DNA of 64,000 nt from the NCBI GenBank assembly GCA_002633005.1, contig NMRA01000207.1, positions 457,470 to 521,469 of the forward strand, written 5' to 3'. This document shows, in pieces, positions 33,600 through 45,900 of this stretch. Position numbers and translations under genes: made by a program. This stretch comes from Phoronis australis (Eukaryota > Phoronida > Phoronidae). The first letter of the stretch is position 1. Every line of letters starts with the position of its first letter. The notes below the pieces were generated by a model, which worked only from the letters and a program-made list of their open reading frames with translations, did not search any database and was not told the origin of the DNA.

Positions 33600-33880
33600 A
33601 GTTTCTTGTGTGAATGCCGATATATTGCGGTGCATCGTTCTCGCTTGTCCGAACTATGAAGCTGCGAAGAAAGCGGGTACATCATTTTTTGGACTTCCTC
33701 GAGAGCCCGAAGTGCTTAGGAAGTGGCTCGCAGTAGTGAAGAATGAAAGGTACGCTGTTATGAGGCTGTGAAACATCTCCGCGTCTGTGGCCGTCATTTC
33801 ATCGACAATAATTTCTCTGACGATTTTCGGCTTACCAAAAGAACTATCCAAACGTTCCGTTGCCTGTGCATGTTCACGAC
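33600..33880 (+). pseudogene. THAP-type zinc finger fragment, frameshifted
   Basis: One frame reads RCIVLACPNYEAAKKAG, then SFFGLPREPEVLRKWLAVV. A neighbouring frame, starting near 33750, continues with VCGRHFIDNNFSDDF. Together these are the parts of a THAP domain: C-x4-C, the aromatic/proline segment, the invariant Trp (KWL) and C-x2-H with the following SDDF. THAP domains bind DNA and occur both in host factors and in P-element-type transposases. The two halves lie in different frames with a stop between them and no intron is evident, so the copy is broken or the assembly has an indel. No transposase body was recognised downstream. Confidence 0.7.
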
Positions 33881-35962
33881 GCCTCTCTAGTATTTCTTGG
33901 TCAGTGTATTCCGGTTCGAACTGATAGCCTGTGAAACCTAACGATCCGACCCGTCAAGTCTTCGTCGGATGAGCTCTTGACTAAGTCGGGATTGGCACCG
34001 GGCGAGTTGCCAAGAAGACGTTTATTATTCTGCGTTCTGTTTCAAAATGAATTATTCTCATCCTAACCAATGCTTATATGAAACTGAAACAAAGTCTGTT
34101 TCATTTGATACAATTTGTAATGCCTTGGAGTACTCATGAGTGGAAATGTTTTGAGAAGCCACCAATGAATCCTGTGTTACCTGCTTTTGATGCTGGCAAC
34201 AAAGGTAATTGACCAGGCACCGAGACCGTGTGAACGCATGCTAATTCAGTGTTTGCTGACAGAAAGCTGTTTTGAAACAATTACTTGCTTTTATAAGCTA
34301 TGGTCACATGTTAGGGGAATCTTTATTTAGAAATACAAATCCATTATTCCAATCATTGTTACTGTACAGCCTTTGCCCTGATGGTCTGTGGAAGGGGAAC
34401 CCGACTTCGCGAGGCCCCCGACAAGTAAGTAGATTTTCAGTTTCGTGGCTAATTCACATAAATAATTGCGTACACATTATTTCTTTGGCTCATTATTTTA
34501 TAGTCTGTTCGTGACTGGAGGTTTAGTTTCTAACTCAAGCTGGCTTATGTTCGTGCCAGTCCTGGCGGCTGCGATGGCCTGATCGGGTTCCGAGCCACTG
34601 GCCGGGATACGATTCCAGTTCGGCTGCAACGACGCTGGGTTAGTGATCGGGGTCCGAGTCACTGTCCTGGATAATAAGCATTTAAAAATCACAAGTATAA
34701 ACAACACAGATCTAGGTTCTCTTGTCTGTATTTCACGGAAAAATACTTCGAATTTATCTCCGAACAGACCTCAAACTCCTGCTAAGGACCTTGGTAAATT
34801 GGCCTGCCGAACTTTGTAGGCTACGGTGTGTCCAAATACCAGTAAATCCACAACAGCGAAATAAAACAACACGCTTTTATAAGAACTCGGTGTATTTTTA
34901 TGGGTTTTACATCGAAGTTTGATGATTTGTTGGTGTTAAATGATGAATTCAAGCGATAAGTTGACACCACTAACCAGTGTTGTGAACTGCTGGACAGGCT
35001 GCGTGTGAAACCAATTACGTCATTGGATAATTTCAACACCTCCATCTGCCGTCAGGTGTCAGGTAACGCAACCAAACGTGTCACTTTCGAGTAGCACTAC
35101 TAGTATGCAAGACAAAACACCTGTCCAACATTTAATAATGGACTAGATTGATTTCTGGATTTGGATTTAGGAGTTCACCTTGAACCTGTTGGCTGTGTCA
35201 ACAGGAATTAATAACATGAAATAAGTCAATTTCATTTCATGCATTAGTGAATACACTGGTACCAGCATATGTCATCATTTTTTTTGTATAAATTTAGCCT
35301 AATTATCAACTGCGGGGTTAAGAATTTTGACCCAAATTTTGCAATTTCAACCTGAATTGATGATTCATTTCATGGTTTAAGGAAAAATTCGTTACTTAAT
35401 TATCAAGAAATTATAAATTTTACAACTGCGATCAAGAAACCCGCAACAAAATTTTGAGAATTTTCAAAAATGCAAGAAGTTTGAAATCCAGGAGACTTTT
35501 TTTGCTTGTGGATGTGATCAATTAAGTTTAAGCTAGGAAAATCACACCCCACTAACAGTCTCAAAGATACTTACTTTATCACTAGTAGTAAAGATCTGAG
35601 CAAGCTAATTGATGGCGTTACTCTACTAATCAATAAAAATAACCATTTTATGCAACACTCTTACGGGGTTGGATAGAATTCTCACTTTTAGAGCTGATAC
35701 AACCACTGGAGTTTAGACCGTCCATGCAAGTCATTTTTCTACAACAATTTGTAAATAATATAAACTGCAATTGCAATTTGTTTAGTTCCAGATATTTTTG
35801 AGACCCCACTGAATATTTGTTTCGCCTGATCGACAAACTGCCCACTAGTTCCAAAAGCCTCATGCCTCTTGAAATTGTAGGAACTGCTATTACACCAACT
35901 GCTAGAATGAAACAAAACTTAGACTTGTACAAGACTTTCGAATTTAATGACCAAATTCAATA
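33881..35962. other. Intergenic DNA, nothing firmly identified
   Basis: A 44-codon plus-strand frame near 34077-34205 (start MKLKQSLFHL) ends at a potential gt donor. A GC-richer segment at about 34530-34680 contains two diverged copies of a roughly 60-bp unit (ccgagccactggccggga and ccgagtcactgtcctgga). None can be assigned a function. Confidence 0.4.
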
Positions 35963-37426
35963 TACCGTTTTCGCCGTAATAAGTGCCCATGCCCCTATAA
36001 GCGCCCCCCGCGCATTTTCAGACTTTGCTAAAATAAGCGCCCAGTCCATGAACACCGTGTACATGCGGAAAATGTCTTTCCTTAAAAGTTCTAAAATTCT
36101 ACAGTAACGTCTTCAATTTATCAATAAGATCCGAAAGTCCTGAAAAAAATCATTGTACACGGAATTTGAACCCCACGAGCCTTGCCGCTATGTCGGTATT
36201 TAGCCCTGACTACACACTTCAAACTTCCGCCATGCTTCAAAAAGAATGCAAAAGTTTTGCTTATCTTGCGAGGGACGTGTCCTATTATGGTATGGCCTTT
36301 CAGAACAGATGCAGCGTACTTGTCAAAGGGATTGTATGATATCTTTCCCGTGCAGATCTTCTCCCTCAACAGGAATCCAAATTTCCTTGTATACGTGAAA
36401 ACCGCAAATCGAAGACTAATAAAAACTTGACCTTTTTTAAAAGCACGTGGCCAGGAAGCGCGTGCTACATACAAGTACCTGTCATCGAAGATTAGTCTTT
36501 GGAAACTATCTATTCATGAAACGGGTAGAATAGCATCGGCAAGAAATAAATACTGGCACTAAATTATTTCCGAAAGTTTTTAATACCGTAAAAAACAATT
36601 GCATTATTTTTAGGAGGAATTATTAAATGAATTGTAATTAGTGTTTTTAAAGTCAACATGATCCACTGATAGTGAACACTTCCGCACCCTTACACCCCGA
36701 ATCTCCCGAAAAATAACTGCTAGACTGCCACACATTCATTCACCGGGACGACTCAATATCCGCCTTATGAGACAATTCTCGAACATTTTTTTAGCAGATG
36801 AGATCAACAAGGGCTAAATGAAACATGTTCTGCTTTACTGCTTGTGGTAATTTCTTTAGTTGCACACCTAGATCGTTACATCGCGTTTACTCTGGCAAAT
36901 TAACTGTGATGACGCACATGCGCTCACTCACTCACACAATACGCAGATGAACTTCAAAACTAATGTCATGTAAAAAACATATGTTCGTACAGACATTTTT
37001 CTCGTGTTGCGGGATACGATCTAGCACAGATTTGGACTTAATATGCAGTTAATCCCGACTCCACAGGAACTTAAAAATCTTAGGGACGCTATTTTGAAAA
37101 CTTAAGGAAGACTCCAGGTCATTTGTTGAATTGCAAGTTGACCTATCGGCGATCGCGAGGCAGAGACGCATCAGTCGGTGAGTTTTCGCACTGGGATTTT
37201 CTGAAAAATGCTTGTCATTTAACTACAACATTTGATAGCAATGCACTGCAATTTTGTAGAAATTCTGTCATAGGTTACAGAGCGTAAATTTGATGAATTC
37301 TAACCTACGATTTCACTTGTTTCGGAGATCGGGTTTCGAACACTTTGGGTTATAATAAATGCCACCCCCTTCCTGAAGCGAATTTTTCTAAGAGCGTCCT
37401 GGGCACTTATTAGGGCAAGCCCGGTA
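35963..37426 (-). mobile_element. 1.46 kb inverted-repeat DNA transposon
   Basis: The ends are inverted: taccgttttcgccgtaataa with gtgccca at the left, and the complement of taccgggcttgccctaataa with gtgccca at the right. The 5' half read on the minus strand (37.43 down to about 36.9 kb) is closely related to 39497-40060 in opposite orientation. A HIRAN-like frame lies inside on the same strand. No complete transposase was seen. The target-site duplication could not be fixed. Confidence 0.8.
36121..36474 (-). pseudogene. HIRAN-like domain fragment inside the transposon
   Basis: The 117-codon frame contains NPFDKYAASVLKGHTIIGHV, then PRKISKTFAFFLKHGG and finally GVQIPCTMIF. I recognise this arrangement (N-x2-D, a beta-strand ending in GHVPR, then a FL-x-GG turn and a closing IPC strand) as resembling the HIRAN-type domain seen in many uncharacterised, TE-associated animal proteins. 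The first part of the domain is not recognisable, so the gene is probably truncated or decayed. The assignment is from memory of the pattern and unsearched. Confidence 0.55.
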
Positions 37427-39496
37427 ACACTTGAACATGTTTAGCCATTTAAAAATTATTAGGCACACTCTTAGCTTTTTGCTATAACCTTCACTTGACC
37501 AAATTTCAGAGAACTTTTATCATAGCATGCTTATGTTTTTTACAATTAGACTTATGACAAAAAGATAGATCATGCAGTAATAGCTCCCTCTGGTGTTTTA
37601 TTACCTGACCCATTATATACTTCCGGTGGTCTCTCGCAGACGCTGCTACGAGGCATGAAAAGACAAAAAAGAAAGTGCATTTAAGACAGGTGTTTTTGAC
37701 AACCAAAACAATCATCGAGTCCAGTCATGAACAGGCTGTAAACCCCTTTGGACATCTAAAATTAACTTTTGATTTTAGAAAAATTCCTTTAGTGGTGTAA
37801 AAGTGGCAACAACTTGTTCCTTACTCAGATGAGCAATGATTTCTGGGATTTGGAAGAAATGGTAATTCAGAAGCGCTTGACTCTAAGTTCGCCCAACAAA
37901 ATGACGTGACTTGATAAGCCAATTTATGGAGCCTGATCTCAACCAATAACCAACTGTCGGGAATCTCTAATCTCAGTGAACGGGCAAGTTAAAACCAGAT
38001 CCATAATAATAAGTATCCTAAATCAAAGGTTATTACTTTAATAAAAGCCATGGTTATAACCACTTTAATCATCCTCAGAAAAGAATGAGGTTTAACTGGG
38101 ACTTAAATATAGACACTAAAATTATAAAATCGTTTACAGAAGTGCATTAACCTTGAATGTAGAAAGCAGGATTAAATAGCAGGCTATGTGCTACCTTAAG
38201 ACTAACATCAAAATATAGCTACGAGTAGAAAAATACAGCATAGACCTAAAAATTAGACATCACGACACCACCTGGGTAGTTCTGTTGGTCACCATGTCAT
38301 CAAAATTATATCAAAAAGTAGTTTTTCACAGGCAGGGGTGCCTGCAAAAATCTGTGAGTTAAGTGACAATCATCTTGTCTGTTACAGCTGATATAACGTG
38401 GTCGTATTTTGAGAACCAGTTGATGGCCGTTATTCAGAGGAGAAAATTGATTCTCAAAATGTAGGCACGTACCGCCATTTAAGTGAAAAACAATCTAGTA
38501 ACCACATTTTCTTGCAAACCAGGCGTGTTGGTTTACGACTGCAATTATGTCATCCAGCACATTCAGCCAAGCCCATGATTAGCGACTAGCTCACTTCAAT
38601 CCGTAACGGTGCCATAAAGCCTTTGATGTGCTGAGGACGTCGCTGGATGATCTGGGGTAAACAGTGCATGCTTTCTCATCCATTTGCATGCAAATCATGT
38701 TAGCGGAAGATTTGACTAATACGAAAGAAGCTAGTGTGATGACTTGCTTTGCTAATTTTATACCCAACGACCGGACGGGGTGGGAGTCAACCAATACTCA
38801 CATTCCTGTAAAAGCTATGTGTAAGTAATCCAACAAACAAAATTTTCTTACGCCACTCTCCGATTTCTCCAAAAAATAAAAATCTGACATCTTCTTGCAA
38901 CATATCTTCGATGAAGCAAATTTGCCCAGAAATTCAGTTTGCTAGTAATAAAATACTAAAAACTTATAACAAAGTGAAACCTACAAAAAATTTCCATTTG
39001 GTTTCACCTGTAGACAACAGTGGTTGTGCCTAAAACCAAGTATTTATAAAGTCTTGTCCATTCATTTCAATGCTCCTTTGCCTGTTATAACAATTCACTC
39101 GAAGAACATTTGAGACCATAGTTCAAAGAGTTAACCAAAACCATTTATCAACATAGCCAGAGATATTGTAAACCAATGGTATCTGTTTTTGCATAATTTC
39201 ATTATATTTCTCTGGGTAAAAATAACTTTAACTTAACTTTTTTCAAACATGTCGTGAACACATCCACTAAAACAAGAAACTGTAGGAACACCGCATTTAT
39301 CCACCTTCACTCTTATCAGGCTTCTATTGTGAGTCAGCATGCGTGAATAATTGGCTGATAAGCCACCTCTGGAACTACTTTGGGCTGAATGGATGACCAG
39401 GCCATAAAATGATAATTAGCCAAGACCAGTTACTATAATGCAACAAAGAACAAATAATAATGTCTTGCATCACCTAGCCTTGGTGGAAAGCTGTAT
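37427..39496. other. Intergenic DNA, nothing identified
   Basis: No exon, tandem repeat or transposon end was recognised in this 2 kb interval. The open frames (37506-37715 and 38591-38794, both minus) have no motif or splice context. Confidence 0.5.
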
Positions 39497-40060
39497 ACTG
39501 TATTGGCTCAAACAAACGCTTAGAAAAATTCATTTCACAGGGAGGGGACGCTTATTGTAGTGAGCCTACGGCAGTTGAAACCCGGTTTCCCAAACGGGTA
39601 AAATCGGAAGCTAGGATTCATCAAATTTACGCTCTGTGACGTATTTGTAGCCTATGACAGCCTTTCTACAAAATTGTGGTGCATTGCTATCAACTTCCGT
39701 TGTTAAATTACGATAATTTTTCAAAAAATTGTGCTCATCACAGGGCGAAAACTTGCCGACTGATGCGTCGCTGAATCGCGATCGTCAATAGGAAAACTTG
39801 TACTCTTGAATAAAAATATAGTTTCGACTCGACAAATTACCTGAAATCTTCCTGATGTTTTACAATTTTTAAAGTTCCTGTGGAGTCCAGATTAATTGCG
39901 ATTAAGTCCAAATGTGCGCTACATCGTACTCCACAACACGAGAAAAATCTCTGGATGAACACACATGTTGTTGTAACGTGACGTTTGTTTTGAAGGTCGT
40001 CTACGTATGAGAGTGAGTGAGAGTGCGTGTGCGGGTCATCGACGATAAACTTTTTTGTTA
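39497..40060 (+). mobile_element. Truncated inverted relative of the 36-kb transposon
   Basis: Read on the plus strand it follows the 37426-to-36900 part of the transposon read on the minus strand: gcttagaaaaattc, catcaaatttacgctctg, cctatgacag, gcattgctatcaac, tgatgcgtc, gactccacaggaac, ttttctcgtgttg. Homology fades after about 40060 and no right-hand terminal repeat was found. The HIRAN-like part is missing. Confidence 0.8.
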
Positions 40061-42443
40061 CAAAAGGCAGAGGATTATGCAAGAAAATGGCGTTTACTAG
40101 ATTGTTTTTCACTTAAACGGCTGTAACGTGCAAGGTGAGTGCGCTCGCAGAGTCACCTCTCGGAAGTTTCCGGTTTGACGGATGACAAAGAACGATCTCA
40201 ATGAAATTACACAAAGTCGTTTTAGAGCTTGTAATAGCTATACAAAACGTATTTTGAGTATTAAAATGCATTTTTTCCAAAACCTAAATAACACAAGGAG
40301 TAGTTCTACATTTATACAATCCTAACTTTGGTCCTATATTTTTGTATTCGTGCGCGCCGAATGAAACAGTAATCGTGAGTGTTTCTGTGTTGCAAAATCT
40401 CTTATCCTGGGCCGATTTGAAAAATTCAAAGTTGTATTCGTATTTGTTTACGCTCCTCTTTTCAAATATTACAGTAAAAACTACGTAAAATTCTCTCCAT
40501 AAAAAGTACAGTTGTTAGGCTAGACTGTAATCAGCTGATCATATCCGCATGAGCGAAGTCAATTATCCTCGCTTGTGACTCGAAGAATAGAGCAGCTTGG
40601 CGGCATCCCTTTGAGCATGAGCCGAGCGCTTCTCAGCCAAGGTGGATAAATACGGTCTAGTTCAATTTTCCATACCCCGCCGTTTACCTTAAACACAGGG
40701 GTTAGAACCAATTTTATTTAGTGGGAATGTTCATAGCATGAAAGGATTCAATTTCATACTCTGAAGACAATCCAAAGAATACCAATTTTAGCCCAGGTGT
40801 ATATCATCTTATTTTAGCCAATGTTTTACACCTGTGAAGACATCGCTAAAGCGGTAACTGCTCTACTTTGCATAATAGTGCTTTATCTCAGAAATCCCGA
40901 CAAACGTCTACATTTTCGCTTGACAGAGAACACTGAGTGCCAAGGATCGGGCCGAGTACAGTCTTTCAAATAATGTTGGCACTAAAGGCAAAAGCACATG
41001 ACAGCTTCAGGAATTTAGCAGCACAATGATGGCAAAATGGCAGACACTAATTCAGTTTACTCAAAGTCAATAACTAATTCAATTTACTCTTTAGTCAATT
41101 TTATGATGTTAATTAAGAAGAGCATCATTTTTACATTAATTCCGTGTCACATGTAATGTAATGCCACTTATTTTTCCCACATGCACCAAGGGTATTTCGA
41201 TTGATACCAGTCGACCAAGACACTGGATCAATGTCACAACAAGGTTTGACAATTTTTGTTCTTAATTGCTGCGCCACAACAGCTGAAGTGTAAAGTGATT
41301 AAGCAGCGGAGCTCAGCACGGCTGAGCGTGCCGTGAACGGAGCCTCGGCCGAGAGTAAACTCACATGTTCGCAAGTTTATCGTTTCATTTCAGTACGACA
41401 ACACACCGAAATAAAATCGTTTCTCCAATACTTACAGCGGCCAGGAAATCACCAAGTAGACTTGAAAAATGCAACCAGAAAATGATCGATTATTAACCGC
41501 AACAGGCATACCATAGAGCGAAGTCTGCACTCTCCAACTTGGCTGATCTTGACCCTGTTGACATTAAGCAAAGGTCTCCAACAGGTGGCACTGAGATTCT
41601 CAACCTCGTTGTGGTTTTAAAATGTCTGCTCCCATGAGCTGAAGCATTTTAACATTCTTGATAAGTTCGTTATAAATTCTAAGCAAGTAGATTTTGTTGA
41701 GACTTAAGATGAAGAGGAAAGAATGCGGAGAGGTAGAGACTGTGAGTGAAAACTGTTCGTAAAATTGATTTTGAGGTTTGCCCTGTCTACCATTAGCCTT
41801 GCAAATAACATAGCCTGTCATAGAATAGATTGCCAATCATGAGTCAAACATCATATCAATATCATTGCTAAAAGTATACAAAAATGCATCTCCTGTGGCT
41901 GTGAAATTTTCGAAAAAATACTCCTGCAATCAACAGTATTCTTCGAATAATCCTTCATTTTGTCAGTGAAATTCAAGACTTAACTCCATTGCACATGTAC
42001 TGTACTGTAGTCAATACAGTGTTCTCCACGGCCTGTTTTAACTCGACGCTGTAACGAGTTTGGATTTTGCTGCAACGAGTTTGGATTTTGCTGCGTCGAG
42101 TTTGGAAAATGCGCGTCGAGTTTAGAAAGTGCGCATCGAGTTTAGAAAGTGCTGCGTCAGGTTTGAACTTTTGTCCAGGCTTGGTATTTCAGCCCTCAAC
42201 CCTAAAGCAGTGCCTGATTAACCAACATTAAGCCCAATACAGAACTTTGAGGCAGTCAACACTATATGTATAACTTCGTAAGACACTACAAAAGTTTAAG
42301 TTATAATTAACAAAATCTGCAAAAAACTTTAAATAACAAACATTTCATGGAGTCAACTAGCTTGCTTAATTGAATGACTAATCTACTTAATCATTCTAAC
42401 TTTAAAATTTTGCAAGTCAACCTATAAAAAAGCAATTTAATTT
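40061..42443. other. NOL6: Upstream region of NOL6, no exon identified
   Basis: The promoter and first exon(s) of NOL6 should lie here or in sequence lost at the gap base 42444. I found no open ATG exon with a donor in the right phase that resembles the NOL6 N-terminus. The only distinct structure is the tandem repeat at 42040-42170. Confidence 0.4.
42040..42170. repeat. Tandem repeat, about 21-bp unit, 6 copies
   Basis: Units of the form cgagtttggattttgctgcaa, drifting to cgagtttagaaagtgcgcat, are repeated about six times. Confidence 0.88.
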
Positions 42444-42444
42444 N
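42444..42444. other. Single ambiguous base, probable contig join
   Basis: An isolated N like the one at 10144. Unlike that one, the flanks here do not repeat each other. The sequence to its right (42445-42600) is GC-richer than that to its left. Confidence 0.6.
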
Positions 42445-42810
42445 ATTCGCCGAAAAGCTTCCGGCGTACAGAGCGCCTATAGCCTCTACATCGCCTCTGG
42501 TTCGGGCCAACAGAGGCGATGGTCATTGCCTATAAGTCAATGTGCTAGAGTAAATTCAGAGTACAGTCCTAGTCGACCTAGAGAGCCAGAGGGTTATGGG
42601 GAGGTACGTCATCTGTCTTCCAGGCAAGGTACGAGGAGGCAGACCAGATGGGGTGACTTATTTAGGTGTCCGATCATACACTGTATGAACAGCAGAGGCA
42701 AGGGGTGTCACAACCCTACAACCATACAGATCCCGAAAACATGCAAATTTCAACGTAGCTTTTTCAATTTTATTTAATTGCCAGGTTATGTTGTGTTTAA
42801 TTTTCACCAG

Positions 42811-42927
42811 GAGACTGCCGTGCACAAGTTGAGTAAAGGCGAGTTGTACAAACCTCCTACTAATGAGGAGCTGCATCAACTGAAGGAGGCCGAGACTCTC
42901 TTCCAGTCAAGTCTGTTCAGACTGCAG
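42811..42927 (+). CDS. NOL6: NOL6 exon 1 of those seen
   Basis: Acceptor ttaattttcaccag, donor gtacag, phase 0 to 0, 39 codons. Encodes the conserved start motif of the Nrap family. A second acceptor at 42784 (attgccag) keeps the same frame and could add 26 bases, so the left edge is uncertain. It is not the initiator exon. Confidence 0.9.
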
Positions 42928-45900
42928 GTACAGTTGAAATGGTCACTTAGTGTGCTTATCTACTGAACTTCTCCTATTTTAAAAAAACAAGAATCCCCAG
43001 TTGAAAGTCGTTTGGCACGCCATCTTTTAAAGACAGCTGTCACACTTTTTGGGGTGGAACACTTAGATTTTTGAGTTTGTGTATCTAACTGTGGAATCAG
43101 TAGAGTTCAGTCATTGATTGTGGGGTTTGATTTATCAGTTTAGACTTATTACAGTTTAAGATCCATGCTTTCAACATGACCTGTTTAGCATTATGTAAGA
43201 CTTTAAGGTTATGTGGAACCTGATTGAAAAATCTGCATTTAGGAAGCACTATTACAGTTTTCTAAATTGTTGTTGTCTTTGTTCATTTTGGTCAGTATGT
43301 TGCCATGCTTAGTTTTTTTTGCTCACTGGCAAGACAATTGTTAGTTTTTATTGAAAGTTATGAGTTTTAATTATAAACTGTCATTGTCTTTCATGGCATG
43401 AGACCACTGAGACTTGTCGTACTAAATTAGCTGCTAATTCATTGCAGGTGACAGAGTTGCTGAAAGAGGTGCACCATAAGAACTCTAGACAATTGCAAAT
43501 TGATGATTATATCACACGCCTCTGCAGTCTTCTGCAGGCTTTACCCCCTGGGGATAAACACAAGGTAAAAAGTTTAACAGATGAATATTTTTTAGAAAAA
43601 TGTCTTATTTGCTTCATATGGTTGTAAACACATAATTAATATGCTTAACATACAAGTTTGTTCCTAACATAAGTTGATGTGATAAAGCATTTAGTCTTCA
43701 AGTTGTGCATATTGTTTCTGAGATCATATTAACTTACACATGGTTGTTTTTGTCTTTGTTAGCTGACTGATGCTGACTGGCTCACCCACTGGGATATTCA
43801 GTTGCCTCTCACAGCGGGGCAGCATAACGCAGTCAAGGGCAGCTTCCAATTCTTGCCCCCAAAATCGGTCAAAGTCATTGGCAGTTACCAACAGGGCACC
43901 AGCCTAAAACCACACTCACATGTGGACATCTGGCTTGAAATTCCCAAGGTATTCAGTGCTGAGTATTATTTTGCATGAGTTATTGCTGTAGAGCTACAAT
44001 TATATGTAAGAGATTTGAAAGTGAATACTTACGATGCTATAATCCGTCTGACAGTTTTCATTCTCCTGTGTTTAAAGGTGCAATAAACCCTTGCTTCTAT
44101 TGTTTGATTTAATCCGCTTACTGTTAAGTTTCAGGTTATCTTGTTCTTTACTTAGATTAGAAAGCGTGACTGCCAATTGTTACAGAATCTTCCATGTTCA
44201 ACATATTTTTTTGCCCTAAAAACACGGCATGTTGGTTTTCAAGACAGTGTTACTGGTTTTGAGCATTTATTTCTTGTCCAAAACTCAGATGAAAGTTAAA
44301 AACGACTTTAAAATTATCAGCATTTCGATGCGCCAGATCAGCAAAGATCGATGCTGAAAATACTGGAAATTGAAGGAAATAGTCAAGAACCCGAGACCCT
44401 TCCAATAAGACATTATCCTGAGTACCAGTGTATGATGATAAACTTTCCCTTTTGTGATTTGTCAATTTTTAGTTGCTCTGTGAAGGACTAACCAATTAAA
44501 AACGTGCCTATTTGGCTTTGCATTGATTGATATAATCTGCTTTGGAAATCAGTTAAGATGTGAAATTTCTGAGACTAATGCTCCAAGGAATGAGATTACA
44601 TTTAAAAAGCAGGAAAAGCCATTCACAATGTGGGTGCAACACCCATGTGGGTGCAACACCGATAACACGGGCGCTAACAATATCAGCATGGATCGGGCGT
44701 TCTCTAGCAACCAGTTTCAATGAAAATTCCGTGACTTTCCTTTGGAGTAGCAAAGATGTCGGTGAATAAGGTGCTTTTGGTTTATAGTAGCTTTAAAAAC
44801 AACGTAAGAATTGTTTTTAAACATCTCTTGTGATAAAAACATTGTTTTTTACTTGAATGTATACACTTTAGATGTTTTACAATTACTTCAATGCCTCTCA
44901 AGGCTGTTTGAAAACACAATCGTTATTTCATCCCTTCTCAGATCTTGGATTGTGTAACCTATTGTTAAGTAATGGACTTGTCAAAGAGTTACAGTTAACC
45001 ACCAAGGCAAACACAATATTTCAAGTTTGATCCCAAATCTTCACCAGGAGACAATGTGTGAGAGTATTTTTGAATGCAATGATTTGATGTGAAAAGTGTA
45101 ATACTTGTCATTCAAACTTCAGACTTTGACATCAATTAATTGTATATCAATGTAATTAATTTTTGTTCCATCTATTCTTGCTGCCTGATGATTATTTGTG
45201 TAAAACAAAATGTGCATAAATGAGCATATTTTATCATTTTTCTGTCAGTATCTTACTGCCTGATTTTGTCTGCAGGAAAATCTGGAACCTAAAGACTTTT
45301 TGAACTTTCGTTACCTGACGAAACGAGCTCTCTACCTGGCCACTGTGGCTCATCACCTGCGCAAGACGAAGGACATTGACAATCTGTCATTCACCTACTT
45401 CCATGGCAATAAAATGAAACCGATACTTGTAGTGACACCTACTGGTAGGGATTGTCAACATATGGAAGTTAATACACTCAGATAATTTGTTCTTTTTCAA
45501 ACTTTGTCAAACTTCAAATTTTGTGGAGTTCAATTTTATGTTCATGCTGATGTTGAATGTTTTAATGCTTTTTTTTGGCATCATGCCAGCACCTTCACAA
45601 TTTGCGTTGCATTTATTCCATTGAAGCACGAGGATGGCTTAGTTGAGCTGACAGTTCTTACAACTATGAATTCAAGCACTTTTAATGTGGGTGCTGGAAA
45701 TATACCCCGTAATCATCTAAGCACAACTCAATGCACCAAATTGAAAAGCACGTGCTCCTTTGTGGAATAATCCGTTGAGCGCGAAATTGACACGCTGCCG
45801 AAATAAATGCTGATAAGTGGTGTTGAACAATATTTTCACTGCATGTGCTACAGGGTTTGCACAATTATACACTCAGGTGTATGCAAAATTTCGAGTCCCT

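Noticed and set aside
34077-34205. Small plus-strand exon candidate starting MKLKQSLFHL with a gt donor
   Set aside because: No acceptor partner, homology or neighbouring exon could be identified.
42526-42600. Initiator exon of NOL6
   Set aside because: Phase and donor fit, but there is no in-frame ATG and no similarity to the NOL6 N-terminus.
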